A stretch of DNA of 64,000 nucleotides from Rhodothermus marinus. GTDB lineage: Bacteria > Bacteroidota > Rhodothermia > Rhodothermales > Rhodothermaceae. The notes under the pieces are model-generated. The model was not told where the DNA came from and ran no database searches. It saw only the letters and a list, made by a program, of their open reading frames with translations. The stretch lies in NCBI RefSeq assembly GCF_009936275.1, contig NZ_AP019797.1, positions 3,331,890-3,395,889 on the forward strand. Direction: 5' to 3'. Position 1 is the stretch's first letter. Each line of letters opens with the position of its first letter. A program made the position numbers and the translations under genes. Positions 1 to 7,173 of the stretch are shown here, one piece after another.

Positions 1-1751
1 TACACCTGTCCGTCCGGCCCGACCAGCTCCGGGACGGCGTCGGTCGGAAACGTCTGGAGCCGGATGCGGGCGGGCATGCCGGCCGTCAGCGCGTCCTGCG
101 CCTCTTCTTCGCTCCCCGCCAGGTAGAACACCGATCGGTAAAGCAACGGCACGAACAGCCCGCGCAGCGGAAGCTCGCTCCAGGCCGGATCGGGGGCCGT
201 CGTCCAGAGCAGCACGCGTCCTGCGACGTGCCGCACCTCCTGCAGCAGAGGGAGTCCGTTGCTGAGCCGGATCAGCGTCTGCTCCAGGCCGCTACCGGGC
301 GCATAGTTCAACGCGAAGTACACGGCCGGGCGCTCGGTCCGGATCGCGCGCTGGCCGGGCAGTCGCACGAACAGCCCTTCAAAAAGCGGATGGGCCAGGT
401 CCATGCGATCGAACGTCGCGATCGGCATCGTGCCGTTCCAGTTGCCAACAAACCCGCGCACCTGTCCGGCCTCCAGCGCCTCCAACAGCCGCCGGTAGTC
501 TTCCAGTCGCCCGTCGGCGCCCGGGAAAAACAGCAGCCCGCCGCCCTCGGCCACATAGCGGGCCAGCGTCGCCACCTCGCCACTCGAAAGGTCGTGCAGG
601 CCGACCAGCCCCACCACATCGTAGCCATCGAGCGCGGTGGCCGGCAGCGCCTCCTCCGGGATCCGGGTGATCTCGAAGCGCACGCGCTCCTGACGAATCT
701 CCGGCGAAAGCGCCAGCTCCAGATAGTCGGTGCGGGCCTGCGCACCGGCCACCAGCAACAGCCGCCGCACTTCCGGTACGTGCAGCACCAGGTAACGCGT
801 GTTGTCTTCGAGCAGGGCATCGGGCTGGAGCAGTTCCACCACGCCGGGCAGCCAGCCCCGACGGGCCGGCGTGGTGGTCAACGTGACGCGGGCAGTGCCG
901 CCGGGCGGTAGATCGACCGAAGCCTGCGCCACCCGCTGCTCCTCCAGCGAAAGCGTCGCCACTACGCCCTCGGCGGCGGCCGTTCCGAAATTCGCCAGTG
1001 TGACTTCAATTCGGACAGGCTGCCCCTGTTCGATGATGCGGCTGACGATTCGAACGGCCGTGATGGCCAGGTTGGCGGGCGTCTGGCCACCGACGGGAAT
1101 CAGCAGCGCGGGCAGCGGCTCCGCAACGGGTTGGGCCAGCGAATCGACCAGCGTTGAAGCCTGCAGGTCGCCGATCGCATACAACACGGCCGGCGCCTGC
1201 ACCTGTTGCACGCAAGCGTAGGCCTCGCGCAACGCGGCCGCAAACGTCCGGGCACCGTGCTGAACCGTCAGCAGACGCAGCTGTTCTTCGGCCACGTCGC
1301 GCGGCACCGGCTCCGGCGTCATCGCCGCACCGGCCACCGGCACCAGACAGACGCGGGCGTCGGGATCGAGCTGCGCCAGAATGCCGGCGGCAATGGTCCG
1401 GGCCTGCGCAAAATAGGCGCCGCCGGCATCCCGCACGGCCATCGAGGGCGAATTGTCCACCACCAGTCCCACGACCGGGGGCGTTCCGCCTCCGGCCCAG
1501 GACGCCAGCGGTCCACGAACGACCGGTCGGGCAAACGCCAGCACCAGGCACACCAGCGCCAGCGTGCGCAGCAGCAACAGGAGCCACTGGCGAATGCGCA
1601 GCCGCTGCAGGGCCGTCTGCTGCAGTTCCTTCAGAAAAGCCAGCGAACTGAAGGCCACACGCTGCGGCCGCCGAAAGTGAAACAGATGCACCAGAATCGG
1701 AATGGCGGCCGCCGCCAGGGCCAGCAGCGCCAGCGGGTTCAAAAACGTCAT
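1..1751 (-). CDS. BatA-like membrane-anchored VWA domain protein (3' end outside window)
   Basis: The frame is open from an ATG at 1751 down to the window edge, so only the N-terminal ~583 residues are visible. The N-terminus (MTFLNPLALLALAAAAIP) and a second hydrophobic stretch at about residues 56-75 form the two-helix 'aerotolerance regulator N-terminal' layout of BatA-type proteins. A von Willebrand A fold follows, with a MIDAS-like D-N-S-P-S at residues 99-103. Further on comes a region with CARDB-like and glutamine-amidotransferase-like character, as in large Bacteroidota members of this family. The protein is probably held in the inner membrane. Family members often work with MoxR ATPases, but no partner is visible because the downstream side is cut off. 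Family assignment is good; exact function is unknown. Confidence 0.8.
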   Translation of the reverse strand, partial: MTFLNPLALLALAAAAIPILVHLFHFRRPQRVAFSSLAFLKELQQTALQRLRIRQWLLLLLRTLALVCLVLAFARPVVRGPLASWAGGGTPPVVGLVVDNSPSMAVRDAGGAYFAQARTIAAGILAQLDPDARVCLVPVAGAAMTPEPVPRDVAEEQLRLLTVQHGARTFAAALREAYACVQQVQAPAVLYAIGDLQASTLVDSLAQPVAEPLPALLIPVGGQTPANLAITAVRIVSRIIEQGQPVRIEVTLANFGTAAAEGVVATLSLEEQRVAQASVDLPPGGTARVTLTTTPARRGWLPGVVELLQPDALLEDNTRYLVLHVPEVRRLLLVAGAQARTDYLELALSPEIRQERVRFEITRIPEEALPATALDGYDVVGLVGLHDLSSGEVATLARYVAEGGGLLFFPGADGRLEDYRRLLEALEAGQVRGFVGNWNGTMPIATFDRMDLAHPLFEGLFVRLPGQRAIRTERPAVYFALNYAPGSGLEQTLIRLSNGLPLLQEVRHVAGRVLLWTTAPDPAWSELPLRGLFVPLLYRSVFYLAGSEEEAQDALTAGMPARIRLQTFPTDAVPELVGPDGQV

Positions 1752-1812
1752 GGGCTACCCTGCCACGTCGTACCTCGAGGCACCGAACCGCAGCCTGCGG
1801 CTTACGTTCCGC

Positions 1813-2616
1813 TTACAGCCAGGCGAAATGCACCTCGGCGCCGCGCTCGGCAGGCACGAAGCGCAGCCGGAAGCGATTGCCCATGCGCGGCGTCCACACA
1901 TAGGGCCAGTTCGGACAACGCCCGGCCTGGCAGATCAGCCGGTCGCCGTGGTAGATCTGAAGCCCCAGGTACAGCAGGTCGCCCTCTCGGCCGCTCAGAT
2001 CACACACGACCTCGCGCTCGGCCTGTCCGAACGCCCAGCGGGCGACCGGAAACTGCAGCGGCAGATCCCCTTCGTCGAAAAGCCCCGACACCAGCGCTCC
2101 TTCGAGGCGGCGCACGACAGCCGGCGTAACGGTTTCGTCGGCCACCTGCTCGATCCAGGTCAACCCGCCCATCAGCACGGCTCGATCCGGCAACACGAGG
2201 CGGGGACGAAAACGGAGCGCTTCGAGCACGTGCAGGTCTTCGTCGTAGAGCAGCGGCCCGAAGAATTCGTGGACGAGCACATCGACGGGCTCGTCCGGCT
2301 CGAACTGCTGGATTTCCTGATGAACGCAGACCACCTCCGAGTAGGCGGCCAGTCGTTCCGAAGCCAGCGCGTACAGGTGGGGGTTGGCCTCGACCGCATA
2401 GACTCGTCGGGCGCCCAGGCGCACCAGTTCCTCGCTAAAGTATCCCATTCCACAGCCCGCATCGACGCATACGGCCCCGGCGATGGCGCGGCGGTGCGCC
2501 CGCAGCAGTCGCAGGTAGGCGCGCGTGCGCGCTCGATCGTCGTAGATGCTGATGAACGTCAGCAGATCGTCCAGCGCGGCAAACGTCGCTTCGGGCAGGA
2601 CGTTGAGAATATCCAT
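1813..2616 (-). CDS. Class I SAM methyltransferase with PRMT-type double-E loop
   Basis: The protein has 267 residues. SAM-binding motif I is VDAGCGMG (residues 51-58), and the acidic end of strand 2 is E76 (VYAVE). After strand 4 comes VHEFFGPLLYDE, with E117 and E126 separated by eight residues. This is the spacing of the two catalytic glutamates in the double-E loop of protein arginine methyltransferases (S-E-W-M-G-Y-x-L-x-x-E). A C-terminal beta-rich half follows, with an N-W pair near residue 236 that could stand in for the PRMT THW loop. By family logic it would methylate a guanidinium or another amine. The substrate is unknown, and a small-molecule methyltransferase remains possible. 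It lies between the VWA gene and the HDOD gene on the same strand. Confidence 0.7.
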   Translation of the reverse strand: MDILNVLPEATFAALDDLLTFISIYDDRARTRAYLRLLRAHRRAIAGAVCVDAGCGMGYFSEELVRLGARRVYAVEANPHLYALASERLAAYSEVVCVHQEIQQFEPDEPVDVLVHEFFGPLLYDEDLHVLEALRFRPRLVLPDRAVLMGGLTWIEQVADETVTPAVVRRLEGALVSGLFDEGDLPLQFPVARWAFGQAEREVVCDLSGREGDLLYLGLQIYHGDRLICQAGRCPNWPYVWTPRMGNRFRLRFVPAERGAEVHFAWL

Positions 2617-2674
2617 CGTTTCGACGCCAGGCCTTTCCGTCCGGAGTCGAAAGATAGGACGTGCCGGTTATCGC

Positions 2675-2779
2675 TCAGAAGTGCGCGTCGACGTAGTTCT
2701 GCAGGATTTCGCGGGCCGCTTCTACGGTCTGCCAGACGGAATCGGCATCCGGATAGCCGAAGAGCTGTGCGGTCAGTTC
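2675..2779 (-). other. In-frame C-terminal continuation of the HDOD gene after the TGA
   Basis: Directly after the TGA at 2780-2782 the same frame reads ELTAQLFGYPDADSVWQTVE and on to NYVDAHF, then a second TGA at 2675-2677. Most of these 34 codons end in G or C, like the rest of the gene, and the text looks like a normal helical protein tail. The simplest explanation is a single-base nonsense change (for example TGG to TGA), a strain variant or a sequence error. Functional readthrough is possible but has no further support. Confidence 0.55.
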
Positions 2780-3568
2780 TCAGTCGGCGTCCAGCGGTTC
2801 TTCTTCCCTGCGGAGCGGTTCGTCGAAGCCATAGTCCAGCCAGGTAGCGCCCAGGCTGGCCACCCGCAGCAGTGCGCCCGGGGTGGCGGCCACGCCGTCG
2901 CCGCGTCCTTCGCCGTACAGGTCCATCAGCGCCCGGAAGAGCGGCTCGGGTAGTTTCATGTGCAGTGCCAGCGCCTGGGTGATCACCTCCAGGCTGTAGC
3001 CAAAGACGGCCTCCTGTTCTTCGGGCGTACGTGGACCGGCGCCCGGCTGGAAGGCGGCCAGTGCCGCGTCGGGCTTGTTGTAAAGCAGCAGAAGTTTGGC
3101 AAAGTCGTGCAGCAGTCCGGCCGTGTAGGCCGACTCCGGCCGCCAGTCGCCCGGCCGGGGTGCGCGCTGAATGAGCAAACGGGCCAGGTAGGCGGTGGCC
3201 GCGCAATGGCGCACCAGATTCAGAAACGGCGCGGCCGTCCGGGCATCGAAGGCGCTCTTCATCGAGAGCATGCCCATGCTCATGACCATCCCGACTACGG
3301 CGGGCGGCCCCAGCACGACGATCGCATGGCGCACGTCGCCGATGCGTCCCCGGAGTCCGTAATAGGCCGAGTTGGCCACGCGCAGCAGGCGGGCTACCGC
3401 TGCCGGATCGTGCTGCAGCATGGCTTCGACCTCCTCAGGCTCGGGCGGCTCCGGTCGTTCCATGAGCAGAATGGCTTCCAGCAGCGTCTGCGGAAGCGGG
3501 GGACACTCCAGCTCCAGGTCGGTCAGCGTCGGGATATGCTCTGAAGGAGTGAGTGCGGTCGGAGTCAT
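2780..3568 (-). CDS. HDOD domain signalling protein, ending at an in-frame TGA
   Basis: From the ATG at 3568 the frame encodes 262 residues of an HDOD (HD-related output) domain. It contains PPLPQTLLEAILLM, an LLRVANSAYYGL segment, the DVRHAIVVLGPPAV helix and YTAGLLHDFAKLLLLY. HDOD proteins are signalling or scaffold outputs related to HD phosphodiesterases. Here the HD pair survives only as H-D in LLHDF, and activity is not predicted. The reading frame meets TGA at 2780-2782 but continues open for 34 more protein-like codons (see the next entry). The upstream gap (3569-3854) holds no gene. Confidence 0.75.
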   Translation of the reverse strand: MTPTALTPSEHIPTLTDLELECPPLPQTLLEAILLMERPEPPEPEEVEAMLQHDPAAVARLLRVANSAYYGLRGRIGDVRHAIVVLGPPAVVGMVMSMGMLSMKSAFDARTAAPFLNLVRHCAATAYLARLLIQRAPRPGDWRPESAYTAGLLHDFAKLLLLYNKPDAALAAFQPGAGPRTPEEQEAVFGYSLEVITQALALHMKLPEPLFRALMDLYGEGRGDGVAATPGALLRVASLGATWLDYGFDEPLRREEEPLDAD

Positions 3569-3854
3569 CGGGGTGCCAGACTGTAAACGGTTTCGCGCCA
3601 GAAAGTATCGCTTAATCCCGGTGAAACTTAAAAACTCCCTGTCACACAACCTCCCTGCATGCAGGTTTTCTTGCTTTCTAATTCCATGCCACCCCACGAC
3701 CAACACCCCACTGATGATGCGGCCTTGCTTTTCTGTGCGGAAAAACCTACCCTCCCGATATAAGTCGTCCATAGCCGGATAACGTTTTCGAAACGGAACC
3801 TTTTTCCTTTTGCGCCCCTCCGCGCCGGGTTTTCTTTCACCAAAACGACCTGTC

Positions 3855-5823
3855 ATGAGCATGCATGGCCGCCCCGCCTTCTGGTCCATCCTGCTGAGCC
3901 TCCTGCTGATCAGTGGCATGCCCGATGCACGGGCACAGATCGGCACGCCCGGTCCGCGCCTGACCTGGCTCGGCACGGCCGACGGCAACTGGAGCATTGC
4001 CTACGACGTCTCGGCCTTCGGCCACATCGTGGTCGGCTACTATCAGCAGGTCGAAGGGCTCACGGTGCAAAACACCCGGCTGTTCCGGTGGACGAAAAGC
4101 GACGGCATGGAGACCGCCATCCTGCCCGATCGCACCGGTCGTGCCGGGGACTCTCGCACGACGGCGCTACGTTCGTGGGATCGGCCTTCCTGACGCTCAC
4201 GCAGGCGTTCCGGTGGCACCCGGACAATCCGGACCAGGATCAGAACGGCCAGCCGGACGTGCTTCCGCTGGAGACGCCCGGCTACAATTCCGGCGAGGCC
4301 TGGGCCGTCTCGGCCGACGGTGGCGTTATCGTGGGCGTCGTTTACAACTGGTCGCTCCTGGAAGGCCCTTCTCCCCGCGAAGCCTTTCGCTGGACGGAGA
4401 CCGACGGCCTGCAACTGCTCGGCACGCTGGGCGGCGAGGCAAGTCTGGCCGAAAACGTCTCGGCCGACGGAGCGATCGTCGTGGGCAGCGCGCAGAACCA
4501 GTTCGGGAAATACCACGCGTTTCGCTGGACGGCGGCCGATGGCATGCAGCCGCTCGGAACGCTGATGTACGTGCTCTATGACTCCAGCACCGCCACAGCC
4601 GTCTCGGACGATGGTAGCGTGGTCGTTGGCTGGGCCCACGTGCCCGGCAACGACGTGCTGGTTGCCTTTCGCGTGGACAACGGGGTGCTCAGCGAGCTGG
4701 CCGGGCCGACCGCATACCCGCAGACGCAGGCCTACGACGTGACGGCCGACGGCTCGATGGTGGTCGGCGTGATGTTCAACGAAAACGGTGAGCGTCGGGC
4801 TTTTCGCTGGACCGACGGAGTCGGCCTGGAAGATCTGAGCGCGGTCTATGCCGATCTGCTCACGCCGGTCGGATCTTACCTGCGCACGGCGCAGGCCATC
4901 TCGCCAAACGGCCGCTACATCGTAGGCCAGGGGTTCAACGCGGCGACCAACCGGCTCGAAGCCTTTCTGCTCGACACCTGGCAGACGACGGCGGCCGAGC
5001 CGACCGATGCCCGACCGGAAGCGCCCGACACCGCCGCGCTGCGCGTGGTCAGCTACAACCTGCGCTTCGACAATCCGGCCGACGGACCCAACGCCTGGCC
5101 ACACCGCATCGACCGCATCGCGGCCTTCGTGCGCTTCTTCGAGCCCGACGTGCTCGGCGTGCAGGAAGCCCTCCGCGCCATGCTCGACAGCCTGCAGGCC
5201 CGCCTGCCGGACTACCGCTGGGTGGGTGTCGGACGCACCGACGGCCGCGACGGCGGCGAGTTCAGTGCCATCTTTTACCGCACGGATCGGTTCTGCTGGA
5301 AAGCCACACGTTCTGGCTTTCGCCCACGCCGGAGGTGCCCGGCAGCCGCGGCTGGGACGCCGCCCATGAACGCATCTGCACCTGGGCCCGCTTCCGCGAC
5401 CGCCGCACCGGCCGAACATTCTTCGTCTTCAACACGCACTTCGACCACGAAGGCGCACAGGCCCGCCTCGAAAGCGCCCGACTCCTGCATCGCGTGATCG
5501 CCGAACGCGCCCGCACAGCGCCGGTCCTCCTCACCGGGGACTTCAACACGACCGAAGACACGCCCCCCTACCGGGCCCTAACCGCCGACGGCCTGCTACG
5601 CGATGCGCTCTGTCAGGCCGAAAACGGACACTACGGGCCCCGCACCACCTGGAACGGCTTCGAGCGCCTCGTACCCGGCCGCCGCATCGACTTCATCTTC
5701 GTCACACCCGACGTGCGCGTGCTGCGACATGCCATCCTGGTGGACCTCGACGAACAGGGCCGCTTCGCCTCGGACCACCTGCCCGTCCTGGCCGACGTGC
5801 TACTTTCCGAAACGTCGCACTGA
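3855..5823 (+). pseudogene. HAF-repeat / endonuclease-exonuclease-phosphatase fusion, broken by two -1 frameshifts
   Basis: An ATG at 3855 gives a signal peptide (MSMHGRPAFWSILLSLLLIS, cleavage probably after ARA). It is followed by HAF-type repeats of the style 'FRWT..DG...LGTL....SADG..VVG', with about six copies up to ~4980. From ~5040 an endonuclease/exonuclease/phosphatase domain begins (LRVVSYNLRFDNP, PDVLGVQEAL) and ends with VLLTGDFNTTEDTPPY and FASDHLPVLADV, so the catalytic motifs are present. Reading needs three frames. One base is missing near the G run at 4146-4149, and another near 5287-5297. All segments remain codon-like, so the breaks are recent or are sequencing errors. The intact product would be an exported nuclease or phosphodiesterase-like enzyme. 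Confidence 0.75.
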
Positions 5824-6192
5824 CGCGGTCGTGCTCGCCGGCACCCAGACGCGCTGCCAGCGCCAGTCGTTCTGCAGAAATGTGGCCCAGAAAACCACCA
5901 TGGTGATACCCACTTCGCCTTGAGGTACCTGCACCGGGAAGATCTTCGTCTGACCGGCCTCCAGATTGGGCTCCAGACAGGGTTCAAGGGCAATGTCGGC
6001 CAGAACCAGTGTGCGCTCATCGATCATCCACACACAGAGCGCCACACCCATCCGGTTTTCCACCACGATCTGCGCAGGTCCGGACTCGATGAGCACCGTC
6101 CCTCTTTCCGAACCTACCAGCTGACATCCGGCCAGCGCCAGGAGCATCAGCAGCCAGCGTCCACGCTTCAGCATATCGGATCGCGAGCGCAA
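5800..6192 (-). CDS. Small lipoprotein of unknown function
   Basis: The protein has 130 residues and a lipobox-bearing signal (LMLLALAGC, lipidated Cys near residue 23), so it should be membrane-attached after export. The mature part is a compact, beta-looking domain (QIVVENRMGVALCVWMI, QGEVGITMVVFWATF). I recognise no family. Its 3' end overlaps the end of the convergent HAF/EEP gene by 24 bp. An internal ATG at 6174 is an alternative start. Confidence 0.65.
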   Translation of the reverse strand: MRSRSDMLKRGRWLLMLLALAGCQLVGSERGTVLIESGPAQIVVENRMGVALCVWMIDERTLVLADIALEPCLEPNLEAGQTKIFPVQVPQGEVGITMVVFWATFLQNDWRWQRVWVPASTTASVRRFGK

Positions 6193-6215
6193 TTTGCTTT
6201 TTGTTTCACCAACTC

Positions 6216-6246
6216 TTGATTTAAAAAATTAACGAATTTATGTTTA
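6216..6246 (+). promoter_or_regulatory. Candidate Bacteroidota-type promoter for the DoxX gene
   Basis: In an unusually AT-rich gap, TTG at 6216-6218 is followed after 20 nt by TATGTTTA (6239-6246). This is one base off the Bacteroidota -7 consensus TAnnTTTG and has the expected spacing. The DoxX start codon lies about 40 nt downstream. Confidence 0.45.
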
Positions 6247-6285
6247 AACAGTTCGCAACCTCCCCCACCAAACCCCTTAAGCGCC

Positions 6286-6666
6286 ATGAAATTCTCGACG
6301 CTCAAAATCGGCCGGATTCTCTACGGGCTCACGTTCATCATTTTCGGCCTGAATCATTTTATCAACGCCTCCATGTTGAGCGGCATCGTGCCGATTCCCG
6401 GCGGGGTATTCTGGGTGTACCTGACGGGGCTGGCCATGCTGGCGGCGGCCATCGCCATCCTGACGGGCAAGCAGGCGCGGCTGGCCTGCCAACTGCTCGG
6501 TATTCTGCTGTTCATCTTTGCGCTGACCATCCACCTGCCGGCCATGATCAACCAGGGCGTCATGGCCGGGCTGACGAACTTCCTGAAAGACACGGCGCTG
6601 GGCGGCGCCGCCTGGGTCATCGCCGAAACCTATGCCGAACAACCCAAGCAGGCGGAAGCGGCCTGA
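6286..6666 (+). CDS. DoxX-like integral membrane protein
   Basis: The product is 126 residues with four hydrophobic helices (LYGLTFIIFGLNHFI, FWVYLTGLAMLAAAIAIL, LACQLLGILLFIFALTIH, and a C-terminal helix). This is the length and layout of the DoxX/SURF4 superfamily. It begins with MKFSTLKIGRILYGLTF and ends with a short charged tail. The gene stands alone between its own promoter-like site and a strong terminator, so it is probably monocistronic. Biochemical function in this superfamily is poorly defined; redox or quinone-related roles have been proposed. Confidence 0.75.
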   Translation: MKFSTLKIGRILYGLTFIIFGLNHFINASMLSGIVPIPGGVFWVYLTGLAMLAAAIAILTGKQARLACQLLGILLFIFALTIHLPAMINQGVMAGLTNFLKDTALGGAAWVIAETYAEQPKQAEAA

Positions 6667-6686
6667 GACAGGCGCATCCGTTTCAC

Positions 6687-6718
6687 AAAAAAGCCGGCTC
6701 CAATGAGCCGGCTTTTTT
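6687..6718. terminator. Bidirectional rho-independent terminator
   Basis: A perfect 14-bp stem (AAAAAAGCCGGCTC / GAGCCGGCTTTTTT) with a CAAT loop has a T run on either strand. It sits between the converging DoxX and cupin genes and overlaps the cupin stop codon, so it can serve both. Confidence 0.92.
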
Positions 6719-7058
6719 ATGGCAACCAGTCCTGCCGTGGTGGACTGAAAACGTCGAGCGAGATGGTCGCTTCGAGCGCTTCGGCTTCGTGCGGAACGTT
6801 GGCGGGAATGCAGACCACGTCGCCCGCGGTCAGCACTATCTCGCGCGCAGGCGCTTCACCGATCCGGAGCCGCAGGCGGCCCTGCAGCACATAGGTGAAC
6901 TGCTCATTCTCATGCCGGTGCCAGGGCACGCGGGCGCCCGGCTCGAACTCGAACCAGGCCAGCATCGCCTGCGCGCCGCTCATCAGCCGACGCGTCATGC
7001 CGGGCGCCGGCTCGGCAACCGGCAACGCCTTCCAGGTGCTTACCTGAACGTCGTCCAT
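6717..7058 (-). CDS. Cupin domain protein
   Basis: The product is 113 residues from the ATG at 7058. That start is preceded by a clear GGGAGG ribosome-binding site, which favours it over the longer frame. Cupin motif 1 is visible as GARVPWHRHENEQFTYVLQG (His-x-His plus Glu), and motif 2 as GDVVCIPANVPHEAEA. A metal site is therefore likely. Small single-domain cupins of this kind range from sugar isomerases to sensors and dioxygenase-like proteins, so the substrate cannot be named. It is transcribed away from uvrA. Confidence 0.8.
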   Translation of the reverse strand: MDDVQVSTWKALPVAEPAPGMTRRLMSGAQAMLAWFEFEPGARVPWHRHENEQFTYVLQGRLRLRIGEAPAREIVLTAGDVVCIPANVPHEAEALEATISLDVFSPPRQDWLP

Positions 7059-7173
7059 CGTCGCCTCCCGTGTTTTTGCGTCCAAGATCGGATGCACCGA
7101 CCGCCGACGCAACGCATCTATCGGGCCGGCTGCGCGTTAACGGAAAACGCATCGCAAACGTGCTGAAGGGTTC

